Source of the DNA: Smithella sp.
GTDB lineage: Bacteria; Desulfobacterota; Syntrophia; Syntrophales; Smithellaceae
Length of the DNA stretch: 64,000 bases
Reading direction: 5' to 3'
Assembly (NCBI GenBank): GCA_007244375.1
Contig: SCVW01000015.1
Span: forward strand, 186,001 to 250,000
The position numbers were made by a program, and so were the translations under genes. Positions 31,640 through 39,437 of this stretch are shown here, in pieces (positions within the stretch are counted from its first letter, which is position 1; every line of letters starts with the position of its first letter). The notes under the pieces were generated by a model. The model was given only the letters and a program-made list of their open reading frames with translations, was not told the origin of the DNA and did no database searches.

Positions 31640-32878
31640 ATGGAACGCACAGTAAAAAAATATATCTTCGATCCGGAAATGAACGCGGGGAAAATGATAT
31701 TCCTCACCGGGCCGCGTCAGGTCGGTAAAACTACGTTTGCCCGTAATTGGCTTGCCGGACAAAAAGCCGGCGATTTATATTTCAACTGGGACGATCCGGC
31801 AGTGGCCGTCGAGTACAAAAGAAATCCGCTCTTTTTCACAAACATCATCAATGATAGATTTGATAAAAAACCTCTGCCACTGGTATTCGATGAAATTCAC
31901 AAACACAAAAACTGGCGCAATATTCTAAAGGGCATTTACGACACCAATAAAGAAAAAATGACCTTGCTTGTCACTGGAAGTGCCCGTTTGGGTTTGTATC
32001 GCAAGTCGGGTGATTCGCTCATCGGGCGTTATTTTTCCTATCAAATGCTGCCCCTTGGACTGTCCGAAGCCGCAAATGACTTCTCGCATATTTTGATGAC
32101 CGACGAACCTCTGCGGACGATAAACACGCTAATGGATTATCTAAGAAAGATAAAACCGGCAGGCGCGGAAGAAAAGCTGGACAGACTTCTCGCTTTTGGC
32201 GGCTTTCCTGAACCGTTTTTAAAGAACTCGGCGCGTTTTTACAACCGGTGGAACGCCGAATATAAATCCCTGCTCACGAAGGAAGACATTCGCGATTTAT
32301 CCCGGATAGCGGATATCAAAGGCATCGGGCAACTCGTTGAGCTTTTGCCTTCCAGGGTAGGTTCCTTGTTGAGTGTCAATTCCATTGCGGAAGACATGGG
32401 CTCTCATCACGCGACAATTACTCGCTGGCTGGATATCCTCAAAGCAATCTATCTGATTTTTACCCTGCGACCGTGGCACAAAAACATTACCCGGTCGATT
32501 AAAAAGGAAAACAAACTTTACTTCTACGACTGGTCCAATGTGCTTGAGGCGGGCAGACGCTTTGAAAACCTGATGGCAGTGAGCCTGATTAAAATGGCTG
32601 CAAGACTTTCGGAAACCGGCCTGGGGTCGTTTGAAATAATGCATATCCGGAATAAGGAAAAACAGGAAGTTGATTTTGTGCTGGTGAAAAACGGCAAACC
32701 GGTAGCTTTCTTTGAGGCCAAGGAATCCGACAGCGATATCAGCAGGGCAGGGCTTTATTTCGGCAAACAATTATCCGTGCCCTTTTTTCAGATTATCCGC
32801 AACTGTCAGAAGGCGGAAGCATTCCCCGGCAACTGCGCCGTCATTCCCGCAACCAGTTTTCTGATGATAACCGGCTAA
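31640..32878 (+). CDS. AAA ATPase with DUF4143 domain
   Basis: The 412-residue product has an AAA_14 ATPase domain (Walker A FLTGPRQVGKTTFA, about 18-31; Walker B LPLVFDEIHK, about 73-82; sensor VTGSARLGLY) and a C-terminal DUF4143 domain with PD-(D/E)XK-like residues (EVDFVLVKNGKPVAFFEAKES, about 344-364). The role is unknown; members are common in variable regions. The start ATG is preceded by AAAGGT, which comes from the end of the inserted element. Confidence 0.9.
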   Translation: MERTVKKYIFDPEMNAGKMIFLTGPRQVGKTTFARNWLAGQKAGDLYFNWDDPAVAVEYKRNPLFFTNIINDRFDKKPLPLVFDEIHKHKNWRNILKGIYDTNKEKMTLLVTGSARLGLYRKSGDSLIGRYFSYQMLPLGLSEAANDFSHILMTDEPLRTINTLMDYLRKIKPAGAEEKLDRLLAFGGFPEPFLKNSARFYNRWNAEYKSLLTKEDIRDLSRIADIKGIGQLVELLPSRVGSLLSVNSIAEDMGSHHATITRWLDILKAIYLIFTLRPWHKNITRSIKKENKLYFYDWSNVLEAGRRFENLMAVSLIKMAARLSETGLGSFEIMHIRNKEKQEVDFVLVKNGKPVAFFEAKESDSDISRAGLYFGKQLSVPFFQIIRNCQKAEAFPGNCAVIPATSFLMITG

Positions 32879-32881
32879 ACA

Positions 32882-32952
32882 CCATTCTCTTTTCACTCTT
32901 CACTTTTTTTCCCAATCCTCTAAACCTCTAAACTTCCAAGCCTCTAATCATC
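32882..32952. repeat. TTCAC heptamers and CCTCTAAA octamers
   Basis: TTCAC at 32892 and 32899 (7-nt period), then CCTCTAAA, CCTCTAAA, CTTCCAAG, CCTCTAAT at 32917, 32925, 32933 and 32941 (exact 8-nt period), ending CATC. It borders directly on the GC-rich acetyltransferase fragment. Confidence 0.85.
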
Positions 32953-32982
32953 GTATCCATAGAGCCGGCCGTCGAATCGGAG

Positions 32983-33414
32983 GTGCCGGAGATCCTCTGC
33001 ATCATGGCTTTTGCCAACATGCACCACGTCCCGTCCGAGGAGATGCCGGACCTGGACTGGCGTTGCTTCTTCGTCGCGCGGCTCGACGGCGCCATGGCGG
33101 GGGCGGCCGGATACCGGATCCTTGACGACACATCGGCGAAAACCACCCTGATGGCGGTTGATCCCGCGTGCCGGGGCTACGGCATCGGCATGCTACTTCA
33201 GGAGCGGCGGATGAGGACGCTTTTCGAAAAAGGGATCCGGAAGCTGACCACAAACGCCGATCGGCCGGAAACGATACGGTGGTACCAGAAGCATTTCGGC
33301 TACCGGGTGGTGGGGAGCCTGAAAAAGGTGCATGAGTTCGGCCATCCCGACATCCACGAGTGGACCACGCTCGAAACCGACCTGGTCGAGTGGGGAAAGC
33401 GCGCCGCAAACTGA
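32983..33414 (+). CDS. GNAT acetyltransferase, probably 5'-truncated and foreign
   Basis: The 143-residue frame has GNAT motif A (VDPACRGYGIGMLLQERRM, about 60-78) and RWYQKHFGYRVVGS, so the CoA-binding half is intact. In-frame coding-like sequence continues upstream to about 32953 (PAVESEVPEI) without an initiator, and the reading begins exactly where the octamer array ends. GC content is far above its neighbours. It may be a horizontally acquired gene that lost its start; GTG at 32983 or ATG at 33004 could still serve. Confidence 0.65.
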   Translation: MPEILCIMAFANMHHVPSEEMPDLDWRCFFVARLDGAMAGAAGYRILDDTSAKTTLMAVDPACRGYGIGMLLQERRMRTLFEKGIRKLTTNADRPETIRWYQKHFGYRVVGSLKKVHEFGHPDIHEWTTLETDLVEWGKRAAN

Positions 33415-33644
33415 AACCGATCTTAAAAGTGGGTCATCCATTAAAAGGCACGAGTCAAGAGAAAAAAAGAAGGACTAGGATCAGGTCTTGAAATATAAGT
33501 ATTTCGATAGTTATTCACCTGTCTGGATTATCCCGAAAAAAATATTGGTGACGGTTCTATTTTTATTTGCAAACAAATCCAATCAATCAACCTCGATTTT
33601 CTCCAGCCCGGATATGACAACATGCTCTTCCCGGTTTCTGTTGG
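33415..33644. other. Short spacer without recognised features
   Basis: The base composition returns to the local AT-rich value. No promoter, hairpin or gene could be supported here. Confidence 0.4.
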
Positions 33645-33923
33645 TTAAGCGGCGGATTTCTTGCGCAGCTCTTCTCCGATTTTTTCCGCCAGAAATATTT
33701 TCAGCAATGATTGATACGGGACATCCCGCTTATTGGCAAGCATTTTCAGCTCTTCCAGAACAATTTCCGGCAAGCGAATGGATATGGTTTTTGATGAAGG
33801 TTTCAATTTGGAAAGAGTAACCTTTTTAGCTTTTTTCCAATCCACATAATCTACCGAATCATGCTTGCCCCAGAATTCCCGTTCCTGAGCTTCATTTCTA
33901 AATTTTGGTCTAATCGCTTTCAT
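33645..33923 (-). CDS. BrnA/CopG-like antitoxin
   Basis: The 92-residue product carries a C-terminal ribbon-helix-helix region (SSKTISIRLPEIVLEELKML, about 43-62) after an N-terminal segment FRNEAQEREFWGKHDSVDYV typical of BrnA/CopG antitoxins. It lies 17 nt downstream of the BrnT-like toxin gene. It should bind the palindrome in the operon promoter and neutralise the toxin. Confidence 0.85.
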   Translation of the reverse strand: MKAIRPKFRNEAQEREFWGKHDSVDYVDWKKAKKVTLSKLKPSSKTISIRLPEIVLEELKMLANKRDVPYQSLLKIFLAEKIGEELRKKSAA

Positions 33924-33939
33924 ATTGTTTATATACCTT

Positions 33940-34218
33940 TCATTCCTTGCTGCTCATGTCTCTTGCCGATATTATACGAATTTTGTCTTTTCTGACCGTA
34001 AATACGGCAAAGAGCAACCGCTCGTCATCTGTTCTACCCAAAGCAAACAATCGTTCTTCTGCTTCGGAATGGACGCTATCTTCCGCCACAACAAGCGGCT
34101 GATTGAAGAACATCTGTTCGCACTCAGAAGGTGATACGCCATGCTTAATCCAATTTTTATCGATGTTGCCGTCATCCCATTCAAAACCGGTTGCATGCAG
34201 CAGTTTATCCATTTCCAT
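33940..34218 (-). CDS. BrnT family toxin
   Basis: The 92-residue product matches BrnT: FEWDDGNIDKNWIKHGVSPSE (about 13-33), RLFALGRTDDERLLFAVFTVRKDKIRIISARDMS (about 56-89). BrnT is a RelE-fold ribonuclease inhibiting translation. Toxin-before-antitoxin order is usual for brnTA. Two ATGs lie at the start (MEM); the first has no clear ribosome site. Confidence 0.87.
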   Translation of the reverse strand: MEMDKLLHATGFEWDDGNIDKNWIKHGVSPSECEQMFFNQPLVVAEDSVHSEAEERLFALGRTDDERLLFAVFTVRKDKIRIISARDMSSKE

Positions 34219-34224
34219 GGCTTA

Positions 34225-34253
34225 TGTATATTACCATAATATACAATAGTCAA
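34225..34253 (-). promoter_or_regulatory. brnTA promoter with operator
   Basis: On the minus strand TTGACT (34253-34248), 17-nt spacer, TATACA (34230-34225). The palindrome GTATATTA-N3-TAATATAC (34226-34244) covers the spacer and -10 box. Confidence 0.75.
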
Positions 34254-34261
34254 GTCCTATT

Positions 34262-34430
34262 TTGGAGTCTTTAGAGGAGTTCGCTATCCCGCTCCGCTAC
34301 GCTTCGACGGGGAATTCAGATGAAAATCCGAGGACGCCTTACATATCCCACGTCGCTTTGCTCCTGGGATAGTTCCATTTACTCTTCAAATTTCGTTACA
34401 CTCATTTTCAGCGAATGTCACTAAAATCCA
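34262..34430. repeat. Dispersed repeat, reverse orientation
   Basis: Read on the minus strand it gives TTTTAGTGACATTCGCTGAA, GAGTGTAACGAAATTTGAAG, GAACTATCCCAGGAGCAAAG and CGACGTGGGATA, matching the copies at 31186 and 36777. A second TATCCCGCTCCGC piece lies at 34277. Confidence 0.7.
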
Positions 34431-34478
34431 CCGGATCTTTGATGACCGTGTGACTTGAAAATATTGTTCTTGCATACA

Positions 34479-34506
34479 TGTAATGAATCGTATACAATGC
34501 ATTACA
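34479..34506 (+). promoter_or_regulatory. Inverted repeat upstream of an RHH-ParE pair
   Basis: TGTAATG (34479-34485) and CATTACA (34500-34506) are inverted around TATACAAT, a possible -10 box. It lies 23 nt before the antitoxin ATG, as expected for an autoregulatory operator. Confidence 0.5.
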
Positions 34507-34528
34507 AATGATTGAAAAGAGGTGTCTT

Positions 34529-34747
34529 ATGAGAGCTACAGTATCTATCCGTCTTCCTGATGAATTAACAAAGCATCTTGACGATATTGCGAAAGAAACG
34601 GAAAGGCCGCGTTCTTTCCATATCCAGAAGGCATTGGAAGCGTATATTGAAGATTTTGCAGATTTGCGGATTGCAATTGACCGGCTGAGAAATCCGAAAG
34701 ATGAAGTCATCTCAGGAAAAGAGTTGAGGAAAGCTCTTGGCCTTTAA
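34529..34747 (+). CDS. Ribbon-helix-helix antitoxin of a RelE/ParE pair
   Basis: Using the ATG at 34529, preceded by AGAGGTG, the product is 72 residues: MRATVSIRLPDELTKHLDDI and a helical RPRSFHIQKALEAYIEDF, then an acidic tail. An earlier ATG (34508) is in frame but lies in the leader. It overlaps the toxin gene by 11 nt. Confidence 0.87.
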   Translation: MRATVSIRLPDELTKHLDDIAKETERPRSFHIQKALEAYIEDFADLRIAIDRLRNPKDEVISGKELRKALGL

Positions 34748-34991
34748 TATCAAATACAAGAAATCCATTTCAAGAGACCTTAGTCGCCTCGATAAAAAAG
34801 AAGCACGACGAATTCTTGATAAAATCGAAAAGGACTTGTCTGAACGTGCCGAATCTTATCCGGTTCTCAAAGGCGAATTTGCCGGATTAAGAAAAATGCG
34901 GGTGGGAGACTACAAAGTAATATTTACCTTAATGGATAATGATATTATGATTCTTAGAATCGGACACCGGCGCGAAATTTACAAGAAATAA
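34737..34991 (+). CDS. RelE/ParE family toxin
   Basis: The 84-residue product has the RelE/ParE fold: FNIKYKKSISRDLSRLDKKE, YPVLKGEFAGLRKMRVGDYKVIF (about 41-63) and the end RIGHRREIYKK. TTG is the apparent start within the antitoxin 3' end. It would cleave mRNA on ribosomes or poison gyrase, depending on the subfamily. Confidence 0.88.
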   Translation: MAFNIKYKKSISRDLSRLDKKEARRILDKIEKDLSERAESYPVLKGEFAGLRKMRVGDYKVIFTLMDNDIMILRIGHRREIYKK

Positions 34992-35047
34992 CGGCAAAGA
35001 GATTCCGGCTTACGAATATTAGTGTGGGCATACAGGGGGTATTCCCT

Positions 35048-35719
35048 ATGTACGAAGAATTTTTAGAACCGACAGAATTTATCGATAGCAATAATCAGGA
35101 GGTTCAGGCTTTTGCGCAAAAGGCTGTTGCCGGAGCCAAAACACTCCGAGAGAAAGCCGTCAAACTTTACTACGCCGTCCGGGATGGTATTTATTATGAT
35201 CCTTACCGGATTGATTTTAACCGCAACGGTTTTAAGGCCAGTACTATTTTGCGTTTGGGTTATGGTTTTTGCGTAACCAAAGCCATAACGCTTGCCGCTG
35301 TCTCACGCGCGCAAGGTATTCCCGCCAGACTGCATTTTGCCAATGTCCGCAATCATCTGACTACGGAAAGGCTTAAAGAAATCATGCAAACGGATATATT
35401 TTTTTACCACGGCTATAACGATATTTTTCTCGATGGACGCTGGTTAAAGGTGACGCCGACATTCAATTTATCTTTGTGCGAGAAATTCAGGGTAAAACCG
35501 CTGGATTTTGACGGAATGAACGATGCTATCTTTCATCCTTTTGATATGGATGGCCGACGTCACATGGAATATATTGCCGATCACGGTTCCTTTGCCGATT
35601 TGCCTTATGACAAGATTATTGAATCCTTTATCACCTGTTACGGAAACGCGACGAAATATTACGAGAAGCAAATAAGCCAGGCCGGCGATTTTGAAAGAGA
35701 AGCAGAAATAGAACAGTGA
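35048..35719 (+). CDS. Transglutaminase-like domain protein
   Basis: From the ATG at 35048, 8 nt after AGGGGGT, the product is 223 residues with a transglutaminase/protease-like core: ILRLGYGFCVTKAITLAAVSRAQGIPARLHFANV (about 69-102, catalytic Cys), FYHGYNDIFLDGRWLKVTPTFN (His and Asp). Similar proteins are annotated as transglutaminase family, with no known substrate. It does not have a signal peptide. It sits after the ParE gene but has no visible link to it. Confidence 0.83.
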   Translation: MYEEFLEPTEFIDSNNQEVQAFAQKAVAGAKTLREKAVKLYYAVRDGIYYDPYRIDFNRNGFKASTILRLGYGFCVTKAITLAAVSRAQGIPARLHFANVRNHLTTERLKEIMQTDIFFYHGYNDIFLDGRWLKVTPTFNLSLCEKFRVKPLDFDGMNDAIFHPFDMDGRRHMEYIADHGSFADLPYDKIIESFITCYGNATKYYEKQISQAGDFEREAEIEQ

Positions 35720-35734
35720 AGAGAGGAAAGAAGA

Positions 35735-35782
35735 GGATTAGAGGATTGGAAGTTTAGAAGGTTGGAGGTTTGGAAGATTAGA
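35735..35782. repeat. Six octamers, purine-rich on the plus strand
   Basis: GGATTAGA, GGATTGGA, AGTTTAGA, AGGTTGGA, GGTTTGGA, AGATTAGA follow in exact 8-nt register. The reverse complement resembles the CCTCTAAA arrays at 31072 and 32917. Confidence 0.88.
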
Positions 35783-35892
35783 TGTCCACTTCTAAAATTT
35801 GCCAGACTTTACATTCGTGCGTGGAATGCGGCATTTCCAGGAATGCGCCGGAGTTCACTGCCGGACTAAAGCCTCTCGGAAACTCTTCCGGT

Positions 35893-36213
35893 TTAAACAA
35901 TCCTGATCCCCGTTTCTAAAATCTCTTTGACGAAGTAATCGCTGTCGTTGAAGTCTTCCGGGCGATAAGGCATCGGTGAGATATCACTATTTACTTGCAA
36001 CGTAATTTTACGGATTTTGTTTCTGTCTTCAAATCTGTTCCCGATAAAATCTTTCGAAACAATCGCCAGATCAATATCGCTCCACTCGTCGTGCTTTCCA
36101 CTGGCGTAGGAACCGAATAAAAATGCCTGCTGAACATGAATGCCGATAAGTTCAAGTTGTTCAAGATAGGATTTGACGGTTTTTTCTATTTTCCGATCTG
36201 CTTTCTGAGCCAC
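35893..36213 (-). CDS. mntA: MNT-type nucleotidyltransferase domain protein
   Basis: The GTG at 36213, 8 nt after AAAGGAG, gives 106 residues with the nucleotidyltransferase motif LFGSYASGKHDEWSDIDLAIVS (about 38-59), the GS and DxD signature. The frame is open further upstream into the HEPN gene, but that start has no ribosome site. In HEPN-MNT pairs this protein AMPylates and inactivates the HEPN toxin. The two genes overlap by 28 nt. Confidence 0.85.
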   Translation of the reverse strand: MAQKADRKIEKTVKSYLEQLELIGIHVQQAFLFGSYASGKHDEWSDIDLAIVSKDFIGNRFEDRNKIRKITLQVNSDISPMPYRPEDFNDSDYFVKEILETGIRIV

Positions 36214-36572
36214 GAGCGCATCTCCTTTATCCGTCTTAAATAATCCGTTGCGAATTGTTTGTCGCATTTGCGGGCAAATTGATTCTTCTCGTCAGGGTAT
36301 CTGCCTTCCATGTTGAAATCCGAAACCTCGCTTAGAAAAACCAATTGTTCATCATTAAGATTCAGGCTTGTTGATTTGGCAAGTTTTACCAGATCATGAA
36401 TTCTAGGCGCAATTTTTTGATGTTCTCTGACATAAATCGCTTTAAAAAGTTTTTCCAAAACAAGATGCCCGATAAATAAGCACCAGGTGTAATGCCCATT
36501 TCCCAGCATGCTTTCTGCTACCGGCAGATCATTGTCTGATTGTGTAAGCCAGTATTCGACGTGCGCTTCCAT
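36186..36572 (-). CDS. hepT: HEPN domain protein
   Basis: With the ATG at 36572 (AAGGG 6 nt upstream) the product is 128 residues, all helical: EYWLTQSDNDLPVAESMLGN, YTWCLFIGHLVLEKLFKAIYV (about 29-49) and RIHDLVKLAKST. This is the COG2250-type HEPN fold paired with nucleotidyltransferases. The R-x4-H ribonuclease motif of HepT is not evident, so it may be a variant. TTG at 36587 is an alternative start. Confidence 0.85.
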   Translation of the reverse strand: MEAHVEYWLTQSDNDLPVAESMLGNGHYTWCLFIGHLVLEKLFKAIYVREHQKIAPRIHDLVKLAKSTSLNLNDEQLVFLSEVSDFNMEGRYPDEKNQFARKCDKQFATDYLRRIKEMRSWLRKQIGK

Positions 36573-36601
36573 GACATCCCTTAACAATAATTATTGTGTC
36601 T

Positions 36602-36971
36602 TTTTAATAACATGGCATGGTTATTTGTCAAGGTAAATGTTAAACAGATACAAGGCGGATCGGAGTTTAATTTGTAGGGGAAAGTTCAACAATGTGAAAT
36701 GTGAAGGGAGGGAAGAAGAGGATTAGAGGAATAGAAGTTTAGATGTTTGGAAGATTAGAGGATTAAAAAATAAAGTGAATGGGGAATGGTGCCCCGTTCC
36801 GCTTTGCTTCGGGGATAGTTCGCCTTACGCTTCAATCATCGTTTCACTCGATTTCAGCTTGGCTCACTAAAAAGTGAAGGGTGAAAAAGCTGGATTCCCC
36901 CGGCATTCGCCGGGTTTTACTGCCGGAGTAACATCCCGCGTATGCGGGACGGGAATGACAGGAGTGTCCTG
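36602..36971. repeat. Repeat-filled spacer
   Basis: It contains GTGAAATGTGAAGGG heptamers (36694-36708), six octamers in 8-nt register (36720-36767, GGATTAGA to GGATTAAA), the dispersed repeat (36777-36872, minus orientation) and a CCCG-type inverted repeat (36888-36962, CTGGATTCCC to GGGAATGACA). No ORF is supported. Confidence 0.8.
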
Positions 36972-38717
36972 TCAGGTGCCGTGCTGACTTTCGTTTGAAT
37001 TGGTCATTTTATTATTCGTGAAGATTCTCTTCAGTCTGTTGTTATAGTCGCTTTCGTGGTAAATCTTTAACCACCGGCTCACGATTGCTCCCGCGTATGT
37101 TTTAACAAAAAGATTTCTCCATATTCTTTTTATATCTTTCCAGGCATTGGCCAGCGGAACATAGAAAATTGTGCGCGCTGTCCAATCGATACGCCGTTGT
37201 TTTCTTGCTTTTGTTTTTTCCCGTAAATTATGTATAAAACGCCGGACATAAGATTCGCCGAACTCAATGGGAAATCCTATGGTCGCGATATACGTCCAGT
37301 TGAGCCAATTGCCGTAATTTAATTTTCTTCCGATAAATCCGCCGAGATATTTTTTCTTCATCAACAGACAGAGCATGTTTTGCAGGTCAAAGGCATCTAG
37401 GCCGTCCGGCCGTGGATCGTAGCAAAGGAAAAGCCCGTCATATTTGTCCCAGCCGATCATTGAAAGAGGCAGGAGACGGTCTTCTCTTTCCAGCCTTGCT
37501 CTGAGATCGGAACCCGGCAGCGGAACTGCATTGAGCACCTGAATGGTGTCTATTCCTGATTTTTTGAAAAACTCTTTATAATATCTGGCCCGCTGCTTGA
37601 TGGTGAGAGAAGAACTCTTTGAATCGTCTTTGTTTGAAGGATAGCCGAAAATGAACATGCCGTGCAGATAAAAATAGTTGGATAGTTTTCGGGAACGGGC
37701 AATTAATTTTTCCGCCGTGACTCCTTTGCGCATGGCCCGCAGTTCCTCGTTAATCGGACTTTCATAGCCGATTGCCAGCATGGAAACTCCGGCAAAGCGC
37801 ATGGCCTCAATCAGTTCGTCGTTTTCAGCCACTTCCGAGCGCACCTGAACAACGATGTCGATTTTTTTTCGAAAATTTCTTTTGTAATCGCCAATTTTTC
37901 TGCACAGTGCAATGGCGTCAGCCGGATTCTGGGCGAAGTTGTCGTCGGTGAAAAAGAAATTCGAGTATCCCAAATCGGCATATTTAATCAGCTGCCGCAA
38001 TGTTGTATCAACCGAAGCGAATTTGTATTTTCCATATCTTTTATTAACGATGCAGAATTCGCAATTCCAGTTGCAGCCGCGTCCCCGGTTGATGGGCAAA
38101 TAACTCCATCTTTTTTTCAGGAATTTAATCAGGGTCAGGTCGGGATCGGCTAATTCATCCAAATCAGCAATTGGCTTGCGCTTACTGGTAAAAACATATT
38201 TTCCGGATTCGTCAAGAAAGCTTATCCCTTGTATTTGATGCAAGCGCTCACGATTCAAAGAGACACCGCTGTCGGAGATCAATATTTCCATCAGTTCCGC
38301 AATGGTTTCTTCGCCTTCACCATGGACGACAATATCAACACCGGATTGGAGCGCTTCCCGGGGCAGGGCATCCACATGGCTGCCGCCGGCAATGGTTACG
38401 GCGCCGAAACTCCTGTAATGGGTGGCTACCGAATACATGCGGGGTATCGAATTGCTCATGCCGCCGTAGAACAAAGCAATTTGCGCTGGTTGTCTGTCCT
38501 GTAAGAAGAAATGATCAGGCAAGCCGTTGGAATCCTGCGGTCCGTTGTAGTTGTTTTCATCAATCGCGTAGATTTCTTTGATGCGGGGATGATGAGTAAT
38601 CTGACTCATAATGGACAAAAGCCCTACCGAAGGCATTTTTATCCTGGCGTAAATATTTTGCTGTGAATGCATCGGGTACTGCGGAATAATACCGATAATG
38701 GTTAAATCTCTTTTCAT
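36972..38717 (-). CDS. B12-binding radical SAM protein
   Basis: The 581-residue product has a cobalamin-binding-like N-terminal domain (about 10-150: MPSVGLLSIMSQI, AGGSHVDALP, VVHGEGEETIAELM), then a radical SAM core with NRGRGCNWNCEFCIVNKRYG (CX3CX2C near 217-224), and a basic C-terminal region (about 470-581). The DxHxxG motif for base-off cobalamin is not visible. It differs from the DUF4070 gene at 29154 and is more like the elongator/MiaB-like class of unknown function. It stands alone; no operon partner gives a substrate. Confidence 0.87.
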   Translation of the reverse strand: MKRDLTIIGIIPQYPMHSQQNIYARIKMPSVGLLSIMSQITHHPRIKEIYAIDENNYNGPQDSNGLPDHFFLQDRQPAQIALFYGGMSNSIPRMYSVATHYRSFGAVTIAGGSHVDALPREALQSGVDIVVHGEGEETIAELMEILISDSGVSLNRERLHQIQGISFLDESGKYVFTSKRKPIADLDELADPDLTLIKFLKKRWSYLPINRGRGCNWNCEFCIVNKRYGKYKFASVDTTLRQLIKYADLGYSNFFFTDDNFAQNPADAIALCRKIGDYKRNFRKKIDIVVQVRSEVAENDELIEAMRFAGVSMLAIGYESPINEELRAMRKGVTAEKLIARSRKLSNYFYLHGMFIFGYPSNKDDSKSSSLTIKQRARYYKEFFKKSGIDTIQVLNAVPLPGSDLRARLEREDRLLPLSMIGWDKYDGLFLCYDPRPDGLDAFDLQNMLCLLMKKKYLGGFIGRKLNYGNWLNWTYIATIGFPIEFGESYVRRFIHNLREKTKARKQRRIDWTARTIFYVPLANAWKDIKRIWRNLFVKTYAGAIVSRWLKIYHESDYNNRLKRIFTNNKMTNSNESQHGT

Positions 38718-38986
38718 GATTAAAATCCTCGCCCTTTAATCTGAAAAGGTTGGTTGAATGGTAAACTCTCTGCGGAGGGATCACTCTTTAATTGTAAAAA
38801 TAACCCCGGAAAAGGGAAAAGTCAATATAGTAAAAAATTTAAAAACAGAAAGGCCGTGAGAAGGCAATTAAAAGGGGGGTCTTTTAAATAAAACATCGTC
38901 GGCTTCGATAAGAAATTACAATTTGTCTTGACTTTACTTGTATTAGGTATAGTCTGTAACTGAATAATGTAATAGACATCGAGATA
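38718..38986. other. Divergent spacer
   Basis: AT-rich region upstream of the radical SAM gene; a TTGACT (38928-38933) and TATAGT (38948-38953) lie too close for a standard promoter. No gene seen. Confidence 0.4.
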
Positions 38987-39068
38987 TGCTGTGGATTTCT
39001 TTTTGTTATACGGAAATCACAGCAGTTGTTAATGCCCTGCCCATTACAAGGAGGCAGGTTTTTTATTT
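38987..39068 (+). ncRNA. Candidate structured RNA or leader with terminator
   Basis: TGCTGTG-G-ATTTC (38987-38999) pairs with GAAATCACAGCA (39014-39025), a 12-bp stem with one bulge. Twelve nt later CCTGCC (39037-39042) pairs with GGCAGG (39054-39059), followed by TTTTTTATTTTT, a typical terminator. It lies 65 nt before the gene at 39132, so it could be a small RNA or an attenuator. Confidence 0.5.
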
Positions 39069-39131
39069 TTAGATGAAAAAACAGGGGAAATTCCGGATTG
39101 TCTTAAATGGTTATTAGAAAGAGGGGATAAA

Positions 39132-39437
39132 ATGAATATACACGTAATTGAGCAGTTGAATAATTTTGTAAAGTTACCGGATAATAAATGGGAAAGCGGT
39201 TGGTGGAACTTAGACGAAAATAAGGCCAAGAAACTGGTAGGTGGCGTAATTTATTTTCACAAAAAACGTAATGAGCCGTCTTTTTTTGGTGGTTCAATTA
39301 CAGGCTATCGCATTGATCAAAGCTCAGAAAATCAGGGCAAAATTGTTTTCACGTTCCAATATAACGTAAACTGCAGAAATGTTAATACAGATAGGTATGG
39401 ATGGTCGAAAATGATGAAGATAATCAGCAATGAATAA
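39132..39437 (+). CDS. Hypothetical protein
   Basis: A 101-residue soluble product, MNIHVIEQLNNFVKLPDNKW, with aromatic-rich strands (ESGWWNLDENKAKKLVGGVI, SFFGGSITGYRID, FTFQYNVNCRN). No family was recognised with certainty. AGAGGGGATAAA precedes the ATG. It lies alone after a terminator-like hairpin. Similar small proteins sometimes occur in defence or phage-related loci, but nothing here shows that. Confidence 0.6.
   Translation: MNIHVIEQLNNFVKLPDNKWESGWWNLDENKAKKLVGGVIYFHKKRNEPSFFGGSITGYRIDQSSENQGKIVFTFQYNVNCRNVNTDRYGWSKMMKIISNE

Noticed and set aside
33002-33441. Minus-strand frames of 82 and 135 codons opposite the acetyltransferase
   Set aside because: They are shadows due to high GC content; the plus strand shows GNAT motifs.
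33488-33820. 110-codon plus-strand frame opposite the BrnA-like gene
   Set aside because: It is mostly antisense to a recognised antitoxin and has no family features.
35735-35782. CRISPR-like array
   Set aside because: Units are 8 nt without spacers, far too short for CRISPR repeats.
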